A DNA stretch of 64,000 nucleotides. Origin: Treponema medium. Lineage in GTDB: Bacteria; Spirochaetota; Spirochaetia; Treponematales; Treponemataceae. Position numbers and translations under genes: made by a program. The stretch spans positions 1,364,001 to 1,428,000 of the forward strand of contig NZ_CP031393.1 in the NCBI RefSeq assembly GCF_017161265.1, written 5' to 3'. This document shows, one piece after another, positions 25,251-34,405 of the stretch. How positions within the stretch are numbered: the first letter of the stretch is position 1; each line of letters opens with the position of its first letter. Under the pieces are notes generated by a model. It saw nothing but the letters and a program-made list of their open reading frames with translations. It was not told the origin of the DNA and searched no databases.

Positions 25251-27118
25251 ATCATTTTATTTCTAAAAAACGTATTGCTTTTTTTATCGGCCTTTTGCTC
25301 ATCTTTACCGGCTTAATCGTCGCAAAATATGCACGAGCGATGCTTGGTGCGGAACCGGAAGTACGCACCGTTAAAAAAACTCGTGAGCGTGGAGCAATTT
25401 TAGATCGGAACGGAAAAATCTTAGCGGCAGCGACAACGTTGTATAACCTATCGGCAAATAAAACACTGATTGGAGATGTTAACCGACTTGTCAATATCCT
25501 TTCACCGATTCTCGAAATATCGGAATCCGAGCTGCTTGATAAAATTCAAGATTCCAAATCAAATTTTTTGTATTTAAAAAAGAAATTGAGTGAAAATGAA
25601 AAAGATATTTTAAAAGATGCAATACGGGAATATGGACTAAAAGGATTACGGCTTGAAGCGGTAGCAAACCGTATCTATCCCGAAAATGCGCTCGCTTCAA
25701 CGTTGATCGGCTATCTGGGCGATGACGGCAAGGGGTTAGCCGGTATTGAATACTCTATGCAGAACATCCTCTCTCCGCCTGAAGGTACTGCCGGTGCCGA
25801 CAGAAACGGTTATACGGTTGCCTTAACAATCGATGCTTCCATTCAATATATGCTGCAACAAATAGCCGAACGGACAATGAAGAACTCAAAGGCGGAGGCT
25901 GTCATTTTTTTGGCTGCCGATGCAAAGACGGGTGAAATCCTTGCGTATATAAACGAACCGTCAGTCGATTTAGCTCATTTTACATCCAGTAAAAAAGAAG
26001 AACGGTTTGACCGCCCCGCCTATTTTATTTATGAGCCGGGATCCGTTTTTAAGATTTTTTCGATAGCTTCTTTTTTAGAGCTTGGCACAACGAAGGATTC
26101 CGATGTTTACACCTGCGATGCACAATTTGCGTTTAAACCGCGTCGAGCCAATGAAAAAAAAGACCAAAATGTGATCCGCTGTTTGCGGGTACACGGCCAA
26201 GTAACGCCGCGTGACATTATCAGGTTTTCTTGCAACGACGGGATGGCACAGATTGCCGACAAAACGGACGCCGCAGCCTTTGCCGAAAAGCTGCGGGCAT
26301 TCGGGTTCGGGAAAAAAACCGGACTTGAGCTACCCGGAGAAGCGGCAGGAATTTTTGCGCCGGTGTCGTCATGGTCAGCCCGTACTAAACATACGATTGC
26401 AATAGGACAAGAAATCGGCGTTACATCCCTGCAAATTGTACAAGCGGCAACGGCATTTACCAATAAAGGCAAAACATTAAAACTCAGCCTATTATCCGAA
26501 ATTCTGGACTCGGCAGGTAAACCGGTCTACCGGCATAAACCGAAATCACTTGAACAGGTTATTTCGGCACAAACGGCAAAAACGGTACTTGGTTATATGC
26601 AGACTGCTGCCGATGACGGTACCGGCTTTCGAGCTTCGATTAAAGGCGTACCTATCTCCGTTAAGACCGGTACGGCGCAGATGGCGCAAGCGGATGGGCG
26701 CGGCTACAGTTCCACCGATTACCTCAGCAGCTGTATCGGTATTTTTCCCGTCGATGATCCGCAGATTATTTTGTATATGGCAGTTATCCGTCCGGTCGGA
26801 GAAACATACGGTTCACTGGTCGCCGCGCCGGCTATCTCGGAAGCTGCAAATGTAATTATCGATTATCGTGGAATGGGGCGGGCAAATGCGCCGAATGTAA
26901 CCCATACTGGCATTATTCAATCGCACCGCCAAACACCCGTAACCGTCGGCGACACGATGCCCGATTTGCTCGGAACTCCCAAGCGGCTGCTCCTCGATTT
27001 ATTAGGGAGAACCGATATTACGGTTAAGCTAACCGGAGACGGCTATGTAACGGCTCAAAGCCCAGCGGCGGGAACGCCGATTGTAAAAGGAATGATCATT
27101 GAACTCACCCTTGAATAA
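25241..27118 (+). CDS. Penicillin-binding protein (FtsI/PBP2 type) with C-terminal PASTA domain
   Basis: The 625-residue transpeptidase has an N-terminal membrane helix (~residues 12-30), a dimerisation/linker part, and a class B transpeptidase domain with SVFK (~268), SCN (~329) and KTGTAQ (~474). After ~550 there is a single PASTA-like unit (VGDTMPDLLGTPKRLLLDLL...). It cross-links peptidoglycan during division or elongation; FtsI is the likely type (PASTA at the end). It overlaps lepB by 10 bases and the next gene by 20, so all three are translationally coupled. Confidence 0.92.
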   Translation: MELNHFISKKRIAFFIGLLLIFTGLIVAKYARAMLGAEPEVRTVKKTRERGAILDRNGKILAAATTLYNLSANKTLIGDVNRLVNILSPILEISESELLDKIQDSKSNFLYLKKKLSENEKDILKDAIREYGLKGLRLEAVANRIYPENALASTLIGYLGDDGKGLAGIEYSMQNILSPPEGTAGADRNGYTVALTIDASIQYMLQQIAERTMKNSKAEAVIFLAADAKTGEILAYINEPSVDLAHFTSSKKEERFDRPAYFIYEPGSVFKIFSIASFLELGTTKDSDVYTCDAQFAFKPRRANEKKDQNVIRCLRVHGQVTPRDIIRFSCNDGMAQIADKTDAAAFAEKLRAFGFGKKTGLELPGEAAGIFAPVSSWSARTKHTIAIGQEIGVTSLQIVQAATAFTNKGKTLKLSLLSEILDSAGKPVYRHKPKSLEQVISAQTAKTVLGYMQTAADDGTGFRASIKGVPISVKTGTAQMAQADGRGYSSTDYLSSCIGIFPVDDPQIILYMAVIRPVGETYGSLVAAPAISEAANVIIDYRGMGRANAPNVTHTGIIQSHRQTPVTVGDTMPDLLGTPKRLLLDLLGRTDITVKLTGDGYVTAQSPAAGTPIVKGMIIELTLE

Positions 27119-29120
27119 CGGCACAGCTTTTGTTGGTGCGGCTTCTACCGGTAACAATGGTGCTTCCATCGGTGCCGGAACAGCTTCTACCGGCGCACCC
27201 TTTACTATCGATACCGAGGTATTTCTCAGAAATTGTAACGACTTTACCGCCCGCTTTCCCGAACAGGCGGCAAGGCTTGGACTCAATCGGTCGGAAACGG
27301 CTCTCCAATGTTTACAAGCCGTACCGCCTGCATACCAATTAGTACAAGCAAAAGCAAAGGGTATAGAGCGTACGCCGACGCTGGCGGTAAACGGCAGCTT
27401 TGTGCATTCAAAATATAACCCTCAAGAAGAAGCCCGCCGTATCCTCGATTCCGAATTTTTTCAAACCGCAGAGGTGCAGAGTCGCTGTATCTTTACGGGA
27501 TTCGGGTTAGGCTATCTTGCTTCGCAGTATATTGAACGGTTTCCCGCCGCCGAAGCGGTAATCATCGAAGCAGATCGGAACATTTTTCTGTGTTGCTTGG
27601 CTGCCCGCCGCCTCGATTCCCTTTTCCGGCACCGGCGCTTAAGTCTTCTGATCGGAACACAGCCGGAAGAAGCCGCCTCATTTCTCGCCTCAACAGGATG
27701 GAATAACAAGATACTGTTTAAAGCACCCGTTTCTGCCGAAGCGTATAAACCGTGGTACGGGACTTTTTTTACGCTGCTTGAGCGGAATAAAATGAAAAAC
27801 AGCATCAATGCAAAAACACTGGAACGCTTCGGTACACTGTGGTTAAAAAATACGGTAAAGAACCTCGATATGCTTTGCACGGCGGCAAAGATCGGCTGTT
27901 TTAAAAATGCTTTTCCCGATACGGCTGCCGTCGTCCTTGCCGGTGGGCCGAGCTTAACCGCTCATCTTGAGCAGATTAAAAAAAGTAGCAAGGATTTTTT
28001 GATTATTGCGGTGGATACGGCAATGCGGGCATGTCTGCGAGCAGGCATTACCCCTGACTTTATCCTCAGCTTCGACCCTCAATATTGGAACTACCTGCAC
28101 ACCGCCGGATTAGATACCGGCAAGTCCATTTTAATCAGCGAGGCGGCGGTTTTTCCGGCGGTACTCCGGCAGCGCTACCGGGCAGTGTTCCTCTCCGAAT
28201 CTTCGGTGCCCTTTGCCCGTTATCTTGAAAGCAAAGGCGAAAAGCAAAACGGCGATGAGGACTGTGTACTCGCCGCCGGAGGTTCGGTTGCAACGACTGC
28301 GTGGGATTTTGCACGGTATATCGGCGCCAAGCCCATTATCATGGCGGGGTTGGATTTGGCCTATCCCGGTAAGCAAACGCACTTTGCAGGCAGCACCTTT
28401 GAAGAAGCCGCCCATACCCGCTCCACCCGTGTTGCTTCCGCAGAGCAGGCAAACTTTAATAGCTTATATTCGGCCTTTCCTTCGCTGTATCAAGATTACG
28501 CCGGAGGTACGGTATTAACCGACCGCCGGATGCTGCTTTATGCGTGGTGGTTTGAAAGCACGCTTGCCAAATATCCGGAGGTTAAAACCTTCAATCTTAT
28601 GCCGCACGGGGTGTTCATTCCCGGAATGCCCGCCTGCTCTGCGGAAGATTTTGCAGGCATGACCGGCGGCCTCCCGCGCGTCGCAATCGATGAACGGTTG
28701 GAAACCCTTGTAAAAAACGTGTATTCCCAAGCATTTTTAGACGGATGCGACGCGCGGAAGCGGCAGTTAGCCGCTTCGGTCAAGGCAATGACCGAGAGTG
28801 CCGCCGGTCTCGCAGCCCAAGCCGAAAAAGCCGAAACGTTGTGCCGCCGATTAGTAGAATACAACAAAGAAGACGCAGGCAAGAGTAAGCATTCCGGTAA
28901 CGGGAGCTGCGCCCGTGAACAGGCTGCCTTAATTGCACAACTCAACAAAATAGACGAGAACATAAAGAATGGTTTTGCAAAAGATTTGGTTGCCGTGCTC
29001 TTTTTTAATGACGAAACGAGCAAAGACAGCGAACTGCAGCCCATCGTTGCCGCAGAAAATATATACAAAAGAATTCATCAGATGGCGCTGCAGGTACACG
29101 AGATATTTAAAAATAAGTAG
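27099..29120 (+). CDS. DUF115 / motility accessory factor (Maf) glycosyltransferase-like protein
   Basis: The 673-residue protein contains the DUF115 core: AVVLAGGPSLTAHLEQIKKS, then FLIIAVDTAMRACLRAGITPDFILSFDPQ and GLDLAYPGKQTHFAGSTFEE. DUF115 proteins are motility accessory factors that transfer nonulosonic acids or related sugars to flagellins in Campylobacter, Helicobacter and spirochaetes. The flaB gene is 5 kb downstream, which fits. The first residues are a Gly/Ala/Thr/Ser repeat of no known role. The start is TTG 27099, inside the PBP gene, with AAAAGGA 7 bases upstream; other near starts are possible. Confidence 0.85.
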   Translation: MNSPLNNGTAFVGAASTGNNGASIGAGTASTGAPFTIDTEVFLRNCNDFTARFPEQAARLGLNRSETALQCLQAVPPAYQLVQAKAKGIERTPTLAVNGSFVHSKYNPQEEARRILDSEFFQTAEVQSRCIFTGFGLGYLASQYIERFPAAEAVIIEADRNIFLCCLAARRLDSLFRHRRLSLLIGTQPEEAASFLASTGWNNKILFKAPVSAEAYKPWYGTFFTLLERNKMKNSINAKTLERFGTLWLKNTVKNLDMLCTAAKIGCFKNAFPDTAAVVLAGGPSLTAHLEQIKKSSKDFLIIAVDTAMRACLRAGITPDFILSFDPQYWNYLHTAGLDTGKSILISEAAVFPAVLRQRYRAVFLSESSVPFARYLESKGEKQNGDEDCVLAAGGSVATTAWDFARYIGAKPIIMAGLDLAYPGKQTHFAGSTFEEAAHTRSTRVASAEQANFNSLYSAFPSLYQDYAGGTVLTDRRMLLYAWWFESTLAKYPEVKTFNLMPHGVFIPGMPACSAEDFAGMTGGLPRVAIDERLETLVKNVYSQAFLDGCDARKRQLAASVKAMTESAAGLAAQAEKAETLCRRLVEYNKEDAGKSKHSGNGSCAREQAALIAQLNKIDENIKNGFAKDLVAVLFFNDETSKDSELQPIVAAENIYKRIHQMALQVHEIFKNK

Positions 29121-29188
29121 ATAATACCTCTGGGCATCTTTAAAAGCTTCAATATTTCAAGATTCCCGAAAAAGAACAAAAAAAATTC

Positions 29189-29215
29189 TAAATATTTTAA
29201 AGTATCTGCCGATAA
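29189..29215 (+). promoter_or_regulatory. Sigma-28 (FliA) promoter
   Basis: TAAA at 29189-29192, exactly fifteen bases of spacer, then GCCGATAA at 29208-29215: a full match to the flagellar sigma-28 consensus TAAA-N15-GCCGATAA. It is followed within ~70 bases by a strong terminator and no open frame longer than seven codons, so it appears to drive a small RNA. Confidence 0.75.
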
Positions 29216-29221
29216 TGAAAA

Positions 29222-29328
29222 CAGAAGGGGGACATTAAACGGCGGTATCAACATCCAGACGCCGTTTCTTATACACCCGAAATGAGGACGGTTTGATGCT
29301 GTTGATCAAGCCGTCCTTTTCTTTTTTA
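29222..29328 (+). ncRNA. Candidate sigma-28-dependent small RNA
   Basis: The predicted transcript starts just after the sigma-28 -10 box and ends at a rho-independent terminator at 29285-29328 (stem AGGACGG / CCGTCCT, extended by TTGAT/ATCAA, then TTTTCTTTTTT). About 105 bases. A separate 8-bp stem, AAACGGCG / CGCCGTTT, lies in the first half around GTATCAACATCCAGA. The only short frame (MKTEGGH) is probably not meaningful. Placement downstream of the flagellin-modification gene fits a motility regulon. Family unknown; not seen before by me. Confidence 0.6.
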
Positions 29329-29351
29329 TATGCACTTTATCTTAGAATAAA

Positions 29352-29490
29352 GGCAATCGCATCAGAAGCATAAAGCAAATACCGCAGAATAAGAGACAGG
29401 GGAACCATTTGAACCGCGGAGTGGTTCAACTCTGGTTACACGGTCTCTTATTCTGCGGGGGTATCCACAAAAGTTTCTGATGGGGTTGCC
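29352..29490 (+). repeat. Family-1 nested palindrome, copy R2
   Basis: 139 bp bounded by GGCAATCGCATCAG (29352-29365) and CTGATGGGGTTGCC (29477-29490). Inner stem CCGCAGAATAAGAGAC / GTCTCTTATTCTGCGG; apex TTGAACCGCGGAGTGGTTCAA. The right half lies inside the end of the gene at 29448-30311 and supplies its last codons. Confidence 0.85.
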
Positions 29491-30311
29491 TTGATGTCAT
29501 CTTCTTTAAAAAGCCAAATCAGTGCATCATCGATTGCTTTTGTGAGGACGAGCACATGAATATTTTGCTTTTCTTTCTGCGCATATTTTTTCCAGTGTTG
29601 CAATGAATGTTTTTTTAATTTTCGTTTTTCTTCTTCGATTTGTGTACATACCTCATCTTTGCTCACATCAATATAATGATATAATCCGCATGCCATAAAA
29701 TAAATACTGAGCAATCGAACAAGCGGGTCTTGCTCTGTTTCCAGCACGTATGAAAATTTCTCCGCTGCTTCGCGATAGCGTTTTAGCATCTGTGCCGAGA
29801 ATGCATCATAAAACGATACCCACGGGGAATTTTTATAAGGTTGTCCGGCAATACGAGCCATAAAGCCAGCAAGCCCTTGATAATCGTTTGAAAGCAGCTT
29901 GGCTGCTGCAAAACGGGAACCAAAGGTTCTAATATATTCAGGTTTATACTTTTCGAGTACACGTTCAAGCCGTTTTAATATTTCAAAATCTCCCAATAAA
30001 ATACTGATTTCACACAGCAGCCGTACTTTTTTAGCGGTAAGATGATGTTTTTCAAAAATTTCCGTTTCCAAATAGAGTGAAAGCGCAGGCCAATCTTCAG
30101 CTTCAAGAGTCGTTATGAGTTTCCAGTTGCTGATAAAGAACATATTCATTCCCAGCAAGAGAATCATGAAAAAAAGGACGAATATCCAATAGTTTTTAAA
30201 AAAACTGCCGATAAATTCAGTACCGGCAGTAAAGAATGAAAAAGAAAGCACTGTAAAGAAGATGGTTAATAGAACAGTGTTAAAGATAATAATAAGCACT
30301 TTTAATTTCAT
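29448..30311 (-). CDS. Two-helix membrane protein with TPR-like cytoplasmic part
   Basis: The 287-residue protein has two N-terminal membrane helices (VLIIIFNTVLLTIFFTVLSFSFF and WIFVLFFMILLLGMNMFFI) and a helical cytoplasmic domain with TPR-like pairs. No known family. It ends ...KATPSETFVDTPAE, where the last ~14 codons are encoded by the right arm of repeat R2; the natural end of the gene was probably replaced by the repeat. ATG 30311 follows GGAGA. Divergent from the HD-GYP gene. Confidence 0.65.
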   Translation of the reverse strand: MKLKVLIIIFNTVLLTIFFTVLSFSFFTAGTEFIGSFFKNYWIFVLFFMILLLGMNMFFISNWKLITTLEAEDWPALSLYLETEIFEKHHLTAKKVRLLCEISILLGDFEILKRLERVLEKYKPEYIRTFGSRFAAAKLLSNDYQGLAGFMARIAGQPYKNSPWVSFYDAFSAQMLKRYREAAEKFSYVLETEQDPLVRLLSIYFMACGLYHYIDVSKDEVCTQIEEEKRKLKKHSLQHWKKYAQKEKQNIHVLVLTKAIDDALIWLFKEDDIKATPSETFVDTPAE

Positions 30312-30387
30312 TCAAAATCTCCTATAATCTATATAGTGGTATGAATTTTTCGATCATACTGTCAGTGTACTACAGGAGCGTATTTAA

Positions 30388-31560
30388 GTGAATACATTAA
30401 AACTTTTAGAGCTGAAACCGCCCGTATATTTTACGGAGGACGTGTACATTGATAAAAAGTTTTTATTATTTACAAGAGAAAGCTGTTTTACAGATGAATT
30501 AAAAAGACTCCTGTCCGAATGGCAATTTACGCTTCTCTATACAAAAGGAACCGTCACCGAAACAAATCCTCAAAAAAAAGAAAAGAAGAACAAAGAAAAA
30601 ACTGATACACCCGAAAAAGGCCAAGTTCTAACAGAACAAAAACTTTCGGGAGAATTAGTAGAAAAGACCTATCAAAAATTTTATGCTTTTACCAACGAAG
30701 TGTATGAAGCCTATCGTAACCGACAGTCGCTTAATACAGAAAACGTAATTGCCAAAATGAAGGAACTGTGTACCTTTGTACAAGAAAACCGGCAGGCAGT
30801 ACTTATTTTACAATCTATTATGCCATATAACGTGGACAATTTTCTCGTTACCCATTCGCTTCGGTCGGCAGTTTATGCCATCGTAGTCGGTATGGAACTT
30901 AAAATGCAAAATCATCAGCTGGTTGAATTGGCAACTGCTGCATTAATGCATGAGATAGGTCTTATTCATATTGCCGAAGATATTTATTCCAGAGCCGGCG
31001 AACTGTCTGATGAAGAAAGAAAGTATCTCCATGTGCATCCGGTACTTTCCTGTAAAATATTAAAGAAAGCAAAATTCCCGCTGCCGGTTTGTCTTGGCAC
31101 GCTTGATCATCACGAACGAGAGAACGGTACGGGGTATCCTCAAAAACTGACCGGTGAAAAAATTTCTCTTTATGGAAAGATTATTGCGGTTGTCTGTTCT
31201 TATGAAGCGATGACCGGCGAGCGTAAATATAAGAAAGCCGATGATCCTGCGACAGGCTTATTAAATGTTTTGCGGCGGGAACCTTCGCAATATGATGAAG
31301 AGGTGCTGAAAGCACTCTTGAATGCACTGTCGTTTTTTCCAATCGGCAGTTTCGTATATCTTTCAAATAATACCGTTGCGCAGGTAATCGACAATAATTC
31401 AGAGGATCCCCGTTTTCCCATTGTACGTGTTATCGATAGATCTGCAAAAACAACTTTTTCGGAAGCTATTCGTACTGCCATGGACGGTATTCGTATTATG
31501 CGTCCTGCACGTAAAGAGGAATGGATCGCCGCCCTCAGCAAAGGCAAGAAAAAGGCGTAA
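30388..31560 (+). CDS. HD-GYP-type cyclic-di-GMP phosphodiesterase-like protein
   Basis: The 390-residue protein has a variable N-terminal part (~1-150) and an HD-GYP domain at ~150-330: HSLRSAVYAI, then LATAALMHEIGLIHIAEDIY (the metal pair reads His-Glu instead of His-Asp), GTLDHHERENGTGYPQKLTGE (GYP present), and VCSYEAMTGERKYKKA. Most HD-GYP proteins hydrolyse c-di-GMP and control motility; the H-E change may reduce activity, though some active members have it. The start is GTG 30388 with AGGAG upstream. The location between Maf, mutS2 and flaB suits a motility role. Confidence 0.85.
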   Translation: MNTLKLLELKPPVYFTEDVYIDKKFLLFTRESCFTDELKRLLSEWQFTLLYTKGTVTETNPQKKEKKNKEKTDTPEKGQVLTEQKLSGELVEKTYQKFYAFTNEVYEAYRNRQSLNTENVIAKMKELCTFVQENRQAVLILQSIMPYNVDNFLVTHSLRSAVYAIVVGMELKMQNHQLVELATAALMHEIGLIHIAEDIYSRAGELSDEERKYLHVHPVLSCKILKKAKFPLPVCLGTLDHHERENGTGYPQKLTGEKISLYGKIIAVVCSYEAMTGERKYKKADDPATGLLNVLRREPSQYDEEVLKALLNALSFFPIGSFVYLSNNTVAQVIDNNSEDPRFPIVRVIDRSAKTTFSEAIRTAMDGIRIMRPARKEEWIAALSKGKKKA

Positions 31561-31638
31561 CTTCGGCAGCCATCATCAAGGATTATACATCCGTGTTGTA
31601 AATTGATAAAACATCACGGATTATATATGCGCTACACA

Positions 31639-34071
31639 CTACCGTAACCGCACGATAGTCTTGCCGGTGCCGCCGTGTTCGGGGCGGGCAAAGAAAAATT
31701 CTGCGATGTATGGAGCGGCGGCAAGTTTTTCGTGTACCATTGTTTGCAGTACGCCGTTTCCTTTCCCGTGTACAATCGAAAATTCCTGCATATTATGCAT
31801 CAAAGCAAGATCGAGTTGATTTTGCAGGTGCTTTTCCGCTTCGTCAAGCCTCATTCCTAGTAGGCGCAGTTCAAGTTCAGGGCGGCTTTCCTTATGCAGC
31901 TCCGCTTCTACCACAACCTGCGGCGTGCGTAAGGGTGCGGTGCCGGACAAGTTGAGCGGTTCGAGTTTATCGGCAGGGAATGTCATTTTAACGGTATCGA
32001 CCGCCACCAGCCAGTTCTTTTTTTCTTTCCGGATAATGACGCCGCGCCGATGCAGCTGAGGAATAAGTACCTCCATACCTTCGGTCAGTATTTCGCTTAC
32101 CGGAGCGCCGGTTGCAGGCATACCGTTTGCCGGTTTCCCGTGTCCTTGCTCCTGCTCGCGATTTCGAAGCGCCTGCTGTAGAGCGGAAAGTTCCTCCTGT
32201 TCAGTGCGGATATCCGTTTGCTCTTCTGCAAGCATTTTTCCGAAATCGGCAAAAAACTGTTTAAGCTTACTCGTCTTTTCGTGTGTCAGCTCCCCTTCCT
32301 GAATTTCCCGCACGAGGTTTTCTATTTCGTTGCGCTTCTGCTCGAATAAATCGTTCAAGCGTTTATACCCCTGCGAGCGGAGAACTTGCTCCTTTTGGCG
32401 GAGCTTGAGCGCATTTAAATCGAAGCGGCGCTGCTTTTCCCGCAATGCTTTTTCTGTCTCGTCTTTTTCCCGTTCAAAGACCGCAAGTTGCTCATGCTTT
32501 TCCATCAGCCCCTTGATGAGGGCGGCGGCATCGGCGGAACTGTCCGCCATATACGCACGCGCGGCGCGGATAACGTCGGGGCTTAATCCGTTTTTTTCCG
32601 CAATATCGACGGCGCGGCTTTCACCGGGGATGCCCATCAGTATCCGGTATGAAGGGCGCAGCGTTGCTTCATCAAAGGATACGGAGGCATTTATGCAGCC
32701 GCTTTTCCGGTACGCATAGTTTTTCAGCACACCGTGATGGCTCGTTACAAAGACCCGCGAACGACGGGTAAACAGTTCATCCAAAATCGCCATAGCGAGC
32801 GCGCCGCCCTCTTGAGGGTCGGTACCGCTGCCAAGTTCGTCGAGGAGAATAAGGCTTTCCTCATCAGCCGCTTCCAAGAGTTCCCCAACGGTACGCATAT
32901 AGGCGGAAAAGGTGGAAAGCGAGCGGTCGAGCGATTGCTCATCTCCGATAGCGCAGCCGACATAGCGGAATACCGGCAGCCGTGTTTCTTCCCCTGCGAG
33001 TACCGGCCAGCCGGTTTGATTTAATAGAACAAAGAGGGCGGCAGTCTTTAAGCTGACGGTTTTGCCGCCGGTGTTCGGTCCGGTAATAATCAGTATCCGC
33101 TCTTCCGCCGCCAGTTTTAGGTCGATGGGAACCGCCGCCGCGCCGAGCAGCGGATGCCGCGCTGCCTGTAAATAAAAGTATTGAGAATTCCCCGTGTCGG
33201 GTACAAAGACGCCGTTTTCCGTATATGCCCAGCGAGCGGCGGCGGCGGCACAGTCCAGCTCTAACACAAGCTTGTATGCCTGCTCAAGGGCATCCGCTTC
33301 CTCCGCGAGTTTTGCACTGATGCTCACCAACAGGCGGTGCAGCTCCTGTTCATACTCAGCCTGCGCCCGCATCAATTCGTTATTACGTAGTACAATACTT
33401 TCAGGTTCAAGGTAAAAGCTTTGCCCCGATTGGGAGTATTCGTGGATAATACCCTTAATCCGCCCCTTAAAGTTGGAACGCACGGCGATAACTTGCCTGC
33501 CGTTCCGCAGCACGGGCGCAGGTGTTTGTAGCATTCCCTTGGTAGAATCGTCGGTGCAGTAACTCCGCATTGTTTTTTCGATATCGGCTTCGATACGCTG
33601 CATCTTTTTTCGGATAGCCGTCAGCGAGGGAATGTCGCGCAGCGTTCCGTTCTTGTCGATAAACGAAAACACCGCCTGCTCGGTTTGCGGAAGCGGCGGT
33701 ATCGATTCGATGAGTGTACAGGCGGTGCTGTCCGTCCGTTTTTGCTTTATAGCCCAAGTCTTCAATTCACCGACTTGCAGCGCTAAAAGCCCCGCCGCGT
33801 AGAGTTCCTCTATAGTAAGGCAGACGCCTGCGGTATGGAGCTGTTTTAATACGGAATTGAGCGGCGGGAGGTTTTTAATCGGGAGCGGTTCATCAGCCTG
33901 TAAAAACGAAAGAATATCCCGCCCCAACTCCTTTACTGCGGTAATCTCCGCAGCATTCTGTAGCGGCCGTTTTTGTAGGCAGCGTTCTCGCGCTTCCTCC
34001 GATTTGCAATATCCTGCGATAATCTCCGCAATGCGGAAAAATTCTAAAACTTCTAATGTATGCGGTGTCAT
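31639..34071 (-). CDS. mutS2: Endonuclease MutS2
   Basis: The 810-residue protein is the anti-recombination MutS paralogue that acts on branched DNA and, in some bacteria, on collided ribosomes. It has the clamp region, a Walker A (GPNTGGKTVSLKT, ~335), Walker B and signature segments (ESLILLDELGSGTDPQEGGAL, ~405), a long coiled coil (~500-640) and a C-terminal Smr endonuclease domain (LDLRLLGMRLDEAEKHLQ..., SIVHGKGNGVLQTMVHEKL). The order and length are standard. Divergent from flaB; the 330-base gap holds the flaB control region. Confidence 0.96.
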   Translation of the reverse strand: MTPHTLEVLEFFRIAEIIAGYCKSEEARERCLQKRPLQNAAEITAVKELGRDILSFLQADEPLPIKNLPPLNSVLKQLHTAGVCLTIEELYAAGLLALQVGELKTWAIKQKRTDSTACTLIESIPPLPQTEQAVFSFIDKNGTLRDIPSLTAIRKKMQRIEADIEKTMRSYCTDDSTKGMLQTPAPVLRNGRQVIAVRSNFKGRIKGIIHEYSQSGQSFYLEPESIVLRNNELMRAQAEYEQELHRLLVSISAKLAEEADALEQAYKLVLELDCAAAAARWAYTENGVFVPDTGNSQYFYLQAARHPLLGAAAVPIDLKLAAEERILIITGPNTGGKTVSLKTAALFVLLNQTGWPVLAGEETRLPVFRYVGCAIGDEQSLDRSLSTFSAYMRTVGELLEAADEESLILLDELGSGTDPQEGGALAMAILDELFTRRSRVFVTSHHGVLKNYAYRKSGCINASVSFDEATLRPSYRILMGIPGESRAVDIAEKNGLSPDVIRAARAYMADSSADAAALIKGLMEKHEQLAVFEREKDETEKALREKQRRFDLNALKLRQKEQVLRSQGYKRLNDLFEQKRNEIENLVREIQEGELTHEKTSKLKQFFADFGKMLAEEQTDIRTEQEELSALQQALRNREQEQGHGKPANGMPATGAPVSEILTEGMEVLIPQLHRRGVIIRKEKKNWLVAVDTVKMTFPADKLEPLNLSGTAPLRTPQVVVEAELHKESRPELELRLLGMRLDEAEKHLQNQLDLALMHNMQEFSIVHGKGNGVLQTMVHEKLAAAPYIAEFFFARPEHGGTGKTIVRLR

Positions 34072-34217
34072 TACGTTCCTTACTTACTTTACTTACTCAC
34101 TACCATTATAAACGGTAAGCAGTTTATCAGTTTTTGCGGTTTCTCGATAGTGCTTTCCGATATACTGATTTACAAATAACATCTCGATAACTCACACATT
34201 TTTTTATTTTTTCTTCT

Positions 34218-34243
34218 TAAGTGTTTTGCGATAACTCCGATAT
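34218..34243 (+). promoter_or_regulatory. Probable sigma-28 promoter of flaB
   Basis: TAAG at 34218-34221, fifteen bases, then CCGATAT at 34237-34243, close to the sigma-28 consensus TAAA-N15-GCCGATAA (first base of the -10 and the last A differ). It would give a leader of about 150 bases before the flaB ATG. A similar CCGATATA box lies at ~34157. Confidence 0.5.
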
Positions 34244-34405
34244 ATGTAATAAGCACAGTGAAAAGGTTGTGCACCCTTCATTGTGTTACGTTCTTCTGTG
34301 TCGGATAGCAGAGGATCTGAAAATAATTATTGACATATCGGCAGGGATGCCGTGACGGACGCCGTAAGGTAAAAAATCGTCAAAAATCGCCGAAGGAGTA
34401 GCAAT

